DNA of 64,000 nt, taken from assembly GCF_018294505.1 (NCBI RefSeq), contig NC_057798.1:370408156-370472155 (forward strand), given 5' to 3'. Below, piece by piece: positions 44,491-56,603 of the stretch. The notes under the pieces were generated by a model. That model did not search any database. It was not told the origin of the DNA and saw only the letters and a program-made list of their open reading frames with translations. How positions within the stretch are numbered: position 1 is the first letter of the stretch; each line of letters opens with the position of its first letter. Source of the stretch: Triticum aestivum (lineage: Eukaryota; Streptophyta; Magnoliopsida; Poales; Poaceae). A program made the position numbers and the translations under genes.

Positions 44491-47097
44491 TGTAGCAACC
44501 ACGATCCCACTGGACCGAAGTCTCTGTGCTTAAGTGTCATCCCTGGATTGGTATGCTGACACACACAGTACTCAAAGAATTATAATAGAGTTTCAGTCAC
44601 ACACTTATTACATCGAGGTCCTCATAAAGAGTATCTGTTACACAAATAATATGGCTGAAGGCCATCTAAACTAAATAACTACAGAAGCTTCAAACATAAA
44701 TGAGTCCATCAACTCCAATGACATAGCTGAGTGCATGACAACAACCTATATATCGCACCTTATTCTTCGTCGGTAAAGTCTGCAACATGAGATGTTGCAG
44801 CCGTGTAGGCTAGCACATGGAATATTCTGGCAGAGTTACACTATAAAGCAAATGAATCTACATGCATATTTGGTTGGTGGAGGCTCTAAGTTTAATGTTT
44901 TGCATAAAGCTAATTTTCCCCTACAACAAAGTAGTAAATGTTTTATTTACTACAAAGTTATACCAATATTTGAGAAGGTTCTTCCAACTCAAATCCCAAC
45001 ATTAATCAAGTATCATCATTAAACCCAATTCATTAATTAAAGAGTGATGAGATCAACAATAATATCCACTTCTAGATACTCAAGATGTCCATAACCGGGG
45101 ACACGACTAACCATGATTAGTTTATACACTCTACAGAGGTTGCGCACTTTTCCCCACAATACTCGATTGCATCCATGATCGGAAGATCGAGACATAGTCT
45201 TTCTGAAGCATTAACTCTCTACTCTGGGTAGACCGGTACACCTACTTTCCCCTATATCTGCTAGTCCACCTCTTCAAGAGCTCACGCAACTTACTCAACT
45301 ATGCCAGAGCCCATAATGGCTTGTGGTTGTACAAGGAAGTTTCTAGGCATGAAATATCATATGATCCCTTTGAGCCTGGGTGGGGAACCGAGGAAAAATC
45401 ACATGGGTACTCCGGGATTTCCCAATGTGCAAGCCCTGGTTTCTCCAGGTGCCCCAACCGTGTACATCAAGATCCAATCCCCGTCTACGAGCATGGCTAA
45501 GCAATAATTGAGCATAACGTATATTCCTGGGGTGATCAAGGGTAATAGGTTCCTACCTCAAGTACTACAACCAGACCACATGTTCCCAATCCTACTCATG
45601 CAAATATTTGAGGGGCAAAACTAATGCATAGTAAAAAGTGGGTATAGAAAAGTATGATCAAAGTGTAACTTTCCTTGCTGACAATTGGAAAACTCTAGAG
45701 ATTCTTAGTAACAAGCTTCGCACTCCGGAAAATCTAGCGTAGACAAACAATAGCATACATAAGCAATCAAACAAACGATGCAAAGAGAAATCAAGAAAAG
45801 ATCCAAATAAAACTCGAAAATAAGCAATAAATAAACTAAACAGAAAACAAATCTGAACGGTGTTATTTTTATGTGCATTAGATCTTAATAGTAGGTACAT
45901 GTGATTAGCTACGATTTGCAAAAAGAATCAACTCAAACGGAGCTACGAAACTTAAGATACAAACAAAACAAGATCAAATACTAATATGAATTAAACTCAA
46001 ATTTAAATTGTCAAAATCATTTTCAAGTTGGTTTAATGTATAGAGGGGAACATTCTGAAGATTTAGGCGTTGGTTTCATCTAATTTGGAAAAACGAGCTA
46101 AAAGTTACGCTAGTTTTAAGATCAGGGGCTAATCTGTGATAAAACTATTCATGAATAGGTCCCTGGCCGAAAATAAACAGAAAAATAAAAATCTATCGGA
46201 CGAACGTCCGCAAACAGAGACTAACGAACGAATTCGTTCGTTAACAGATCTAAACAGATGAACGTTCGCTAACTAACGAATTGAAAAAAAGAACCGATCT
46301 AATAGTAAACCGAAAAAACCGGGAAAAGACCGGCGAACCGGATCGGGTTTTAACCGGCTAACGGTGGCGGGAAAAACCGATGGTGGTGGTGGCTTTGGCT
46401 CCGGCGGAGCTCTGGCGAGGCGAGGCGAGGCGAGGCACGGTCGACGACGGCGGTTGTGGGTTTGCGGGGCGACGGTGGACGCAGCTGGCGATGGCGGCAA
46501 GCGGCGGTGCGGGTGGCAGCAGCGGCGGCGCTCGGCGGCGGCGCCTACGGCCTGCGGCGGCGATATGAGGAGAGGAGGGGGTCGGGGTGGAGTATATAAA
46601 GGCGGGGGTCTCCGACTTGGAGGAGGGGCACGCGGCGGCGGTGGCGAACGAGGAGTCCGGCTCGGACTCCTTCGATGGCGGCGCTCGGGACTCCTCCCGA
46701 GTCGGCAGCACGGCGGCGCGAGCTGGGCCAAGGCCTGGCTTCGGCTGGGCCGGCCCTATTGGAACTTCTTTTTAAACAATTTTCATGGAGACTAAAACAC
46801 TCAAAATAAATTTAAATATAAGCCTAAAAATCCCAGAAAAAATCACGTACCTAAATGGCCTTATATATGACCTCGTGAACATTTTTCTGGACTAAAATGC
46901 CTAAACTAACAACGAACATTACAGTTCTAATTACTCAGCTAACTAATAAATAAACTAGCGAAATAAAATCAAATAAACTCTCAAAAATTCAAAATTCAAT
47001 TTCCAATATTTTTCTACTGATTTGAAGAAGTCATTTTATCTTCTCTCATTATTTTTAAAATATTTGTAAAAAGAATTTTGAAAACAATTTGATCCAA
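44491..47097 (-). mobile_element. Partial solo LTR of the element A family, inverted
   Basis: Reverse complement of the LTR at 4452-7235, beginning TGTAGC at 44491. Similarity runs through the GC-rich block (46330-46770) to about 47097, where the match to the outer 170 bp of the LTR is lost. TATATAAAGG at about 46593 lies on the opposite strand. No second target-site copy is found, so the right edge was deleted or overwritten. Confidence 0.85.
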
Positions 47098-48461
47098 TTA
47101 CCAAATTTTGATAAATTCTTTTTCGAGGGTACACAAATTGCGTACCATAGCTTTATAGAAAGAGAGAAAATTAGTATATGACGTCTACCACTCGCCGCGA
47201 ACAACGAGCATAGCACAACAGCACATCCGACTATCTTAGGACTGCCACACACGACGACACAACTACAACACGGAATAACCTGCCCAAAACCGAAACACCT
47301 CGCCGCGTCTTGATCGACACCGAACACCTCCGAAGAACAACAACTCCAGCTTCCTTTGGAATCATTCGCGACGACCATACATAGCGCCAGAGGAGAGCGG
47401 TCAGGGCCACGACGAGCACCGGAGGAGCGCCAACAGGAAACATAGTATCCTCGCACGATGCTCCCAATAAAGAAACGACGTCGCAGACGCCGCCATCATG
47501 CCGCTCCAGAGGACCAAGGCTTTTGCCCGGAGACAACTGCCAACACCAAGCACGAGGGAGATGGCGACACACTCGACGTCGCCTCCAGAGAGGGGAATGA
47601 CACCCGCGGGTGCCATCGACGCTGGCCGGCAAAAACCAGACATGATTTTCATTTGTAATGTTACACATCTCCACTCCGACGAGGTACCGGGCAGCACCGT
47701 TCCTGAAGCCTCGCACCGTCGTTACCACAGCAAATCCATCGAAGCCGTGTAGCTGTGGTCCAACACCACCCGCACTGCCGAGAGAGCGCGAACCAAACCT
47801 CCACCAACATCGCCGTCAAGAAGCAACCACCTCCTCGAAGCGGAGCAAAAGCCAGATCCGCTCCATCGGCCTTCATCGACACCGAGAGACTGCCGCCAGA
47901 TTGGATTTGGCACGCCCCTCCAACCTCACTCTGGCGCCATCTCCACCAGGGTATCGCCGTGATCCCCTCACACGGAGGCGGCCGGAAGCCCGCTGCATGC
48001 TAGGACACCTTCCTGGCAGGGCCATCTCGGCGCCGCCTCCCCCATGGCTGATCCAACACTGCCGCCGCCGCCGTTGCTGGTGCTCCACCTGCAGCCACCT
48101 ACCAGAAGTGCTCCTCGCCAAGATCCGGCGAACGCCCTTGTCGTGCCCCCCGCTGTGCCTCCAACCACACCGTGAGTCCCCGCGCCGCCTGCGAGAAGAA
48201 AGTTGTGGTCTTTCCACTGCCGCGCAACGGAACAAAGGAGCAAGGACCGTCTTCCACCTCCAACTCGGCAAAGGTCCGCAGCCTCCAAACACCTCCAGCA
48301 CGAGCCAAGGTCTCACCTGCAATGATTGTCACCAACTCCAGGCAACATCCACGCAGCAGCCTAGCCCCACTGACCTAGTCAGGCCCATGAAGGCCCAGAT
48401 CTGGTCCGCACCATCTCCACTCGCTCCCGTGTTGGCGCCACCTGGGAAGCACCACGACGTG
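47098..48461 (-). other. Unclassified GC-rich stretch with LINE-like 3' tail
   Basis: Read on the minus strand it ends CTTTCTATAAAGCTATGG, a GGTACGCAA/TTGTGTACC hairpin and an A-rich tail near 47105-47125, the style of plant LINE 3' ends. The upstream kilobase is GC-rich with long frames in several phases but no endonuclease or reverse transcriptase motif, so a 5'-truncated LINE is only one option; a captured gene fragment is another. Confidence 0.4.
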
Positions 48462-50028
48462 TGCTACATCTTGAGCTTGCATTGGTTTTCCTTGAAGAGG
48501 AAAGGGTGATGCAGCAAAGTAGCATAAGTATTTCCCTCAGTTTTTGAGAACCAAGGTATCAATCCAGTAGGAGACTCCTCAAAAGTCCCACGCACCTACA
48601 CAAACAAACAAGAACTCGCAACCAACGCAATAAAGGGGTTGTCAATCCCTTCACGGCCACTTGCGAAAGTGAGATCTGATAGAGATAATATGATAAGATA
48701 AATATTTTTGGTATTTTTATGATATAGATTGGAAAAGTAAAGATGCAAATAAAAGTAGATTGAAAACGTATATGATAAAAGATAGACCCGGGATAGGTTT
48801 CACTAGTGGCTTCTCTCAAGATAGCATAAGTATTACGGTGGGTGAACAAATTACTGTCAAGCAATTGATAGAAAAGCGGATAATTATGAGATTATCTAGG
48901 CATGATCATGTATACAGGCATCACGTCTGTGACAAGTAGACCGAAACGATTCTGCATCTACTACTATTATTCCACACATCGACCGCTATCCAGCATGCAT
49001 CTAGAGTATTAAGTTCATAAAGAACAGAGTAACGCATTAAGAAAGATGACATGATGTAGAGGGATAAACTCATGCAATATGATATAAACCCCATCTTTTT
49101 ATCCTTGACAATACAATATGTGCCTTGCTGCCCCTGCTGTCACTGGGAAAGGACACCGCAAGATTGAACCCAAAGCTAAGCACTTCTCCCATTGCAAGAA
49201 AGATCAATCTAGTAGGCCAAACCAAACTGATAATTCGAAGAGACTTGCAAAGATAACTTAATCACACATAAAAGAATTCAGAGCAGATTCAAATATTTCT
49301 CATAGCTAAACTTGATCATAAACCCACAATTCATCGGATCTCGACAAACACACCGCAAAAAGAGTTACATCGAATAGATCGCCAATAAGATCGAGGAGAA
49401 CTTTGTATTGAGATTCAAAGAGAGAGAAGAAGCCATCTAGCTAATAACTATGGACCTGAAGGTCTCTGGTAAACTACTCACAACTCATCGGAAGGGCCTT
49501 GGAGATGATGTAGAGGCCCTCCGTTGTCGATTCCCCCTCCGGCGGAGCGCCGGTGAAGGCTCCAAGATGGGATCTCGCGGATACAGAAGGTTATGACGGT
49601 GGAAATAGTTTTTCGTGGTGCTCCCCAATGGTTTCAGGGTACATGGGTATATAAAGGAGGAAGAAGTAGGTCGGTGGACGCTTGAGGGGCCCACGAGGGT
49701 GGAGAGGGGTGCCCACCTGTTGGGGGCGCGTCGGGCACCCTCGTGGTCGCCTCGCTTGTTTCTTGACTTCCACTCCAAGTCCTCTAGATCACGTTTGTTC
49801 CAAAAAGATCGCTCCTGAAGGTTTTTCATTCCGTTTGGACTCTGTTTGATATTCCTTTTCTTCGAAACACTGAAGTAGGCAAAAAACGGCAATTCGGGTT
49901 GGGCCTCCGGTTAGTAAGTTAGTCCCAAAAATGATATAAAAGTGTAAAGTAAAGCCCATAAACATCCAAAACGGGTAATATAATAGCATGGAATAATAAA
50001 AAATTATAGATATGTTAGAGACGTATCA
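48462..50028 (-). repeat. 3' LTR of element I
   Basis: On the minus strand from TGATACGTCTCTAACA at 50028 to GATGTAGCA at 48462, 1567 bp. An earlier possible end (TGATGCAGC at 48507) was set aside because the sequence beyond it, with GAAAACCAATGCAAGC, belongs to this LTR type. Confidence 0.8.
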
Positions 50029-50043
50029 AGCATCCCCAAGCTT
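50029..50043 (-). other. Polypurine tract of element I
   Basis: AAGCTTGGGGATGCT on the minus strand, directly before the 3' LTR. Confidence 0.85.
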
Positions 50044-51852
50044 AATTCCCGCTCGTCCTCGAGTAGGTAAATGATAAAAACAGAATTTTTTATGTGGAAT
50101 GCTACCTAGCATAATTCTCAATATAATTTTCTTTATTATGGCATGAATGTTCAGATCCAAATGATTCAAAATAAAAGTTCATATTGACATAAGAAATAAT
50201 AATACTTCAAGCATACTAACTAAGCAATCATGTCTTCTCAAAATAACATGGCTAAAGAAAGTTATCCCTACAAAATCATATAGTCTGGCTATTGCTCTAT
50301 CTTCATCACACAAAGTATTTAATCATGCACAACCCCGATGACAAGCCAAGCAACTGTTTCACACTTTAGTAATCTCAAACTTTTTCAACTTTCACGCAAT
50401 ACATGAGCGCGAGCCATGGACATAACACTATATGTGGAATAGAATGGTGGTTGTGGAGAAGACAAAAAAGGAGAAGATAGTCTCACATCAACTAGGCGTA
50501 TCAATGGGCTATGGATATGCCCATTAATAGATATCAATGTGAGTGAGTAGGGATTGCCATGCAACGGATGCACTAGAGCTATAAATGTATGAAAGCTCAA
50601 CAAAAGAAACTAAGTGGGTGTGCATCCAACTCGCTTGCTCACGAAGACCTAGGGCATTTTGAGGAAGCCCATCATTGGAATATACAAGCCAAGTTCTATA
50701 ATGAAAATTCCCACTAGTATATGAAAGTGACAACATAGGAGACTCTCTATCATGAAGATCATGGTGCTACTTTGAAGCACACGTGTGGTAAAAAGGATAG
50801 TAGCATTGTCCCTTCTCTCTTTTTTTCTCATATTTTTTTATTTGGCCTTTCTCTTTTTTCTTGGCTTTCTTTTTTTTGGTGGGCACTTTGGCCTTTTTTT
50901 TATAAAGTCCGAAGTCTCATCCCGACTTGTGGGGGAATCATAGTCTCCATCATCCTTTCCTCACTGGGACAATTCTCTAATAATGAAGATCATCACACTT
51001 TTATTTACTTACAACTCGAGATTACAACTCAATATTTAGAACAAGATATGACTCTATATGAATGCCTCCGACGGTGTACCGGGATATGCAATGAATCAAG
51101 AGTGACATGTATGAAAATTATGAAGGTGGCTTTGCCACAAATACGATGTCAACTACATGCAAAAGCAATATGACAATGATGATGCGTGTCATATAAATGG
51201 AATGGTGGAAAGTTGCATGGAAATATATCTTGGAATGGCTATGGAAATGCCATAATAGGTACGTATGGTGGTTGTTTTGAGGAAGGTATATGGTGGGTGT
51301 ATGGTACCGGCAAAAGTTGCACGGCACAAGAGAGGCTAGCAATGGTGGAAGGTGAGAGTGTGTATAATCCATGGACTCAACATTAGTCGAAGAACTCATA
51401 TACTTATTGCAAAAATCTACAAGCAATTGAAAACAAAGTACTACGCACATGCTCCTAGGGGGATAGATTGGTAGGAAAATACCATCGCTCGTCCCCGACC
51501 GCCACTCATAAGGAAGACAATCAATAAATAAAATTGTGCTCCAACTTCATCACAAAGCGGTTCACCATACGTGCATGCTATGGGAATAACAAACTTCAAC
51601 ACAAGTATTATTTAAATTCATAATCACCGAACTAGCATGACTCTATATCTCAAAACAATTATCAAGCATCAAATTGATCAGAGCATCCAATTCACTTTCT
51701 ATGATAGTTTTTCTTATACCCAACTTGGATGCCCATCATTCTAGGACCAATTTTATAACCATAGAAAATACCATGCTGTTCTAAGAGACTCCCAAAATAA
51801 TATAAGTGAAGCATGAGAGATCTACAATTTCTACAAAATTACTCCACTGTCG

Positions 51853-51885
51853 TGCTCTAAAAGATATAAGTGAAGCACTAGAGCA
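51853..51885 (-). repeat. CTTCACTTATAT hairpin, element I
   Basis: TGCTCT (51853-51858) pairs with AGAGCA (51880-51885), loop of 21 bases with CTTCACTTATATC on the minus strand. Two neighbouring units (about 51790-51822 and 51895-51925) keep the loop sequence but have weak stems. Confidence 0.7.
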
Positions 51886-52103
51886 AAACTATCTAGCTCA
51901 AAAGATATAAGTGAAGCACATAGCGTATTCTAATAAATTCTAATCAAGTGTGCTTCTCCCAAAAGGTGTGTACAGCAGGGATGATTGTGGTAATCTAAAA
52001 AGCAAAGACTAATATCATACAAGACGCTCCAAGCAAAACACATATCATGTGGCGAATAAAAATATAGCTCCAAGTAAAGTTACTGATAGACAAAGACGAA
52101 AGA

Positions 52104-52133
52104 GGGGATGCCTTCCGGGGCATCCCCAAGCTT
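52104..52133 (-). other. GGGGATGCC hairpin with polypurine-tract copy, element I
   Basis: GGGGATGCC (52104-52112) pairs with GGCATCCCC (52119-52127). The exact 14-mer AAGCTTGGGGATGC follows on the minus strand at 52120-52133. Confidence 0.72.
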
Positions 52134-52631
52134 AGGCTTTTGGTTATCCTTGAATATCTTGGGGTGCCATGGGCATACCCAAGCTTAGGCTCTTTCCACT
52201 CCTTATTCCATAGTCCATTAAATCTTTACCCAAAACTTGAAAACTTCACAACACAAAACTCAACAGGAAATCTCATAAGCTCCGTTAGTGCAAGAAAGAA
52301 AAACCACCACATAAGGTACTGTAATGAACTCATTCTTTATTTCTATTGGTGTTAAATCTACTGTATTCCAACTTCTTTATGGTTCATACCCCTACATACT
52401 AGCCATAGATGCATCAAAATAAGCAAACAACACACGAAAAACAGAATCTGTCAAAAACAGAATAGTCTGTAGAAATATGTAACTCATGAATACTTATGGA
52501 ACTCTAAAAATCCTACCAAAATAGGAAGTCCTGGGAAATGTGCCTATTGATCTACAGCAAAAACAATGAATGCAAAATCACGTTTCTGTGAATTACTAAA
52601 ATTATTTTCGTGCGTGCAAAGTTTCTGTTTT

Positions 52632-55014
52632 TGTGACGCCCCCGATTTAATCGTACACTAATCATGCACGCAAATGTGTACGATCAAGATCAGGGACTCA
52701 CGGGAAGATATCACAACACAACTCTACAAATAAAATAAGTCATACAAGCATCATAATACAAGACAGGGGCCTCGAGGGCTCGAATACAAGTGCTCGATCA
52801 TAGACGAGTCAGCGGAAGCAACAATATCTGAGTACAGACATAAGTTAAACAAGTTTGCCTTAAGAAGGCTAGCACAAACTGGGATACAGATCGAAAGAGG
52901 CGCATGCCTCCTACCTGGGATCCTCCAAACTACTCCTGGTCGTCGTCAGCGGGCAGCATGTAGTAGTAGGCACCTCCAGTGTAGTAGGGGTCATCGTCGA
53001 CGGTGGCGTCTGGCTCCTGGACTCCAGCATCTGGTTGCGATAACCAGAAAGAAAGGAAAGGGGAAAAGGGGGGAGAAAGCAACCGTGAGTACTCATCCAA
53101 AGTACTCGCAAGCAAGGAACTACACTACATATGCATGGGTATATGTGTAAGGAGGCCATATCAGTGGACTGAACTGCAGAATGCCAGAATAAGAGGGGGA
53201 TAACTAATCCTGTCGAAGACTACGCTTCTCGCAGCCACCGTCTTGCATCAAGTAGAAGAGAGTAGATTGAAGTCCTCCAAGTAGCATCTCCAAGTAGCAT
53301 CTCCAAATAGCATCTCATAGCATAATCCTACCCGGCGATCCCCTCCTCATATCCCTGAGGTAGAGCGACCACCGGTTGTATCTGGCACTTGGAAGGGTGT
53401 GTTTTATTAAGTATCCGGTTCTAGTTGTCATAAGGTCAAGGTACAACTCCAAGTCGTCCTGTTACCGAAGATCACGGCTATTCGAATAGATTAACTTCCC
53501 TGCAGGGGTGCACCAACTTACCCAACACGCTCGATCCCATTTGGCCGGACACACTTTCCTGGGTCATGCCCGGCCTCGGAAGATCAACACGTCGCAGCCC
53601 CACCTAGGCAAAACAGAGAGGCCAGCACGCCGGTCTAAACCTAAGCGCGCAGGGGTCTGGGCCCATCGCCCTGAGCACACCTGCACGTTGCGTGGGCGGC
53701 CGAAAGCAGACCTAGCCTAGTGGCGTTCCAGTCCAATTCGGCGCGCGCCGCTCCGTCGCTGACGTTTGAAGTGCTTCGGCTGATACCACGACGTCGGGAT
53801 ACCCATAACTACTCCCGCGTAGATGGTTAGTGCGTATAGGCTCGTAGCCAACTCAGATCAAATACCAAGATCTCGTTAAGCGTGTTAAGTATCCGCGAAC
53901 GCCGAACAGGGCCAGGCCCACCTGTCTCCTTGGTGGTCTCAACCTGCCCTGCCGCTCCGCCACAAAGTAACAGTCGGGGGCCGTCGGGAACCCAGGCCCA
54001 CCTCTACCGGGATGGAGCCACCTGCCCCTTCAGCCCCCAACTCCGAACAGTATCACAGGTAATGTAACAGTGTAAAGTATATAGTATATGCCCGTGATCA
54101 CCTCCCGAAGTGATCACAGCCCAGTAGTATAGCATGGCAGACGGACAAGAGTGTAGGGCCACTGATGGAACACTAGCATCCTATACTAAGCATTTAGGAT
54201 TGCGGGTAAGGTATCAATGACTGTAGCAGCAATGACAGGCTATGCATCAGAATAGGATTAACGGAAAGCAGTAACATGCTACACTACTCTAATGCAAGCA
54301 GTATAGAGAAGAGTAGGCGATATCTGGTGATCAAAGGGGGGGCTTGCCTGGTTGCTCTGGCAAGAGAGAGGGGTCGTCAACTCCGTAGTCGAACTGGTCA
54401 GCAGCAGCGTCGGTCTCGTAGTCTACCGGAGAGAAGAGGGGGAAGAAACAGTAAATACGTAGCAAGCAAGTGCATAACAGGACAACAAGCAGAGCTGGAC
54501 GTGTTCTAACGCGGTATGAGGTGATACCGGTGAAGGGGGAAAACATCCGGGAAAATATCCCCGGTGTTTCGTGTTTTCTGACAGATGAAACGGAGGGGGA
54601 AAGTTGCGTGTTTGATATGTTAGGGGTGTGTGGTGGACAAACGGGCTACATATCCGGGTTCGTCTCGTCGTTCTGAGCAACTTTCATGTTGAAATTATTT
54701 TCATCTGAGCTACGGTTTAATTTCTATTAATTTTTAAAAGATTTAAATCATTTTCAAGATTTATTTAATTATTTTAATGCAACATTATCCAGAATAGTGC
54801 ACGCTGACGTCATCATGACGTCAGCATGACATCAGCAGTCAACAGGGAGTTGACTGGGTCAATCTGACGTGTGGGTCCCGCATGTCATTGACTATTTTAG
54901 TTAATTAAGTTAATCAGTTAATTAGGTTAATTAATCTTAATTAGTTACTTTAAAAAGAATAAATTAAGTTAATTATTTAGTTAATTAATTAATTAATTTT
55001 TAAGTTTATCTATC

Positions 55015-55047
<33 letters not shown>

Positions 55048-56383
55048 AATTAAATTTTTTTATTTTTATTTTTTTAGAAACCGTTCTGGGGCGGGGCCCC
55101 CTAGTCAGTGGCCCGGGGGGGGGGGCTAGCGGGTGCTGGGTACGGGGTGCGGGCGTTGTAGGCGCCTGACCCGGGCGACGAACGCAGGAGCGGAGGGGGG
55201 CGATGCAGCACGGCGTCGGGCGCCGTAGATGGCCGTGGCGAGGCCACGGCGGGGCGGGGCCGTGGCAAGGCAGACGGTCGCCGGAGGAGGGCGCCGAGAG
55301 GAGGCCGCGGCCCGGGGCGGCAACAAGTGCGACCGGGCGCGCGCGGGCGACGACGGGAGGGCGTGCGAAGGGCGGGCGCACGGCTTGCGCCGGTGGCCGT
55401 GGCCGGAGCGCGGGGGCTCGCCGGGATCCGCCGTCAGGAGGAACCGGTCGAGGAGGCGCGCTAGGGAGGGGAGAAGAGGCGCGGCGGGGCGCGGGGCATG
55501 GATGCCCCAGGGGCGCGCGGCACACGGGCCGGACGCGGCGACCGCGGTGTAGGGGCAAGTCCGGGCGCGGGCCGGAACGGGACAGAGGAAGGAGAGGAGG
55601 GCGCGGCTCACAGGGGAGGAAGTAGGGTCAGGGCAGCGGGGCTCGGGGTGGATGCCGGGGACGACGTGCGGCGGGGAAGCAGGCCGGTGGGGGAGGGGCT
55701 CCGGTGAGGCGGCGTTCTCCGGGCGCGGGGCGGCGTCGGGCGCGCGGGGGGGGGGGGGGCGATGACGGGGAGGCGATCCAGTCGGCGGCACGGTCGACGC
55801 GTGGCGTGGCCGCGGCTTCCGGCGGCGTCGCGCGAGGGAGAGGGGGGCGAGGAGGTCCAGCGTGGATCGTCGGGGACACGGGGGCGTGGTTGCCCCGATC
55901 CCCATCTGGATCGGGGGAGTGGGGGGGGGGAACGAGAGCGAGTGGTGCGGGGGGGGGGAGTGGGTGGACCGGCTAGGGTTTCTCCCCTGGTGGGGGGTTA
56001 TGGAGGGGAGGGGTGGGCCGGCTGGGCCTGGGGGTTGGCCCAGTTGGGCCACGGCCCAGAGGGGGGGTTTCTCCTTTTTTTCTGTTAGTTTTAGGTTTTA
56101 GTTTTTTTTCTGTTTTGTTTTTATTTATTTTCTTTTCTGTTTTAAATCAGTTTAAATTATTTAGCCATTTTCTAAAAATGTGATTGCTGTACCATAACTA
56201 CCCTTGTAATATTTGGCACCCACCGAACATTTTTGTTTCTACTTTTGAAAACTTTTATTGTCGATATTAATTTTAAATTTTAATTTGACGCGGTTTGAAC
56301 TAACGGACGTTTAGCATCAGTAATCGGGATGATGTGGCTTGATTAGCGTGGGATTATTTTAGCAAGATTATCCGAGCGTCACA
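52632..56383 (-). mobile_element. Solo LTR K (3752 bp), TSD GTTTT
   Basis: Inverted ends TGTGACGC ... GCGTCACA with GTTTT at 52627-52631 and 56384-56388. Element I sequence resumes without loss on the other side. A 1-kb block with very high GC (55090-56060) lies near the right end; by analogy with element A, whose GC block is near the LTR start, the LTR is read on the minus strand. The many long frames in the GC block are not genes. It contains CCCTGCAGGGGTG at 53497-53509 and a short AAGTAGCATCTCC triplication (53279-53321). Confidence 0.92.
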
Positions 56384-56537
56384 GTTTTTCAGGAGAATCA
56401 AATTAACTATCACCATAGGTTATCCTATAGGTTCTACTTGGCACAAACACTAATTAAAACATGAAAACACATCTAAACATAAGGTATATGGAAAATTTAT
56501 TACTAAACAGAAGCAAAAACAGAAAACAAAAATAAAA

Positions 56538-56554
56538 TTGGGTTGCCTCCCAAC
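56538..56554 (-). other. Conserved post-ORF hairpin, element I
   Basis: On the minus strand GTTGGGAGGCAACCCAA folds with TTGGG/CCCAA around AGGCAA, 50 bases after the ORF stop, preceded by AGCGCTA. Confidence 0.75.
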
Positions 56555-56603
56555 TAGCGCTATCGTTTAACGCCCCAAGCTAGGCATAAAAGAGAGGATA
56601 GAT

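Larger units (their letters stand above)
50044..52631 (-). other. Noncoding 3' internal region of element I
   Basis: No protein-like frame. 50044-51700 follows element B (shared GTCGGGGACGAGCGATGG block near 51490), while 52030-52631 follows element E (over 90% alike around 52030-52300). Contains a CTTCACTT hairpin (51853-51885), weaker ones beside it, and the 9-bp GGGGATGCC hairpin (52104-52127) with an internal polypurine-tract copy at 52120-52133. Confidence 0.75.

Noticed and set aside
47658..48509. Plus-strand open frame of 283 codons
   Set aside because: GC-rich low-complexity composition, overlaps other frames on both strands, crosses the left edge of the element I LTR.
55126..56052. 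Long minus-strand open frame of 308 codons
   Set aside because: It lies in the GC-rich block of solo LTR K where all six frames are long. Composition is Pro/Arg/Ala only, with no motif, and it is within a defined repeat.
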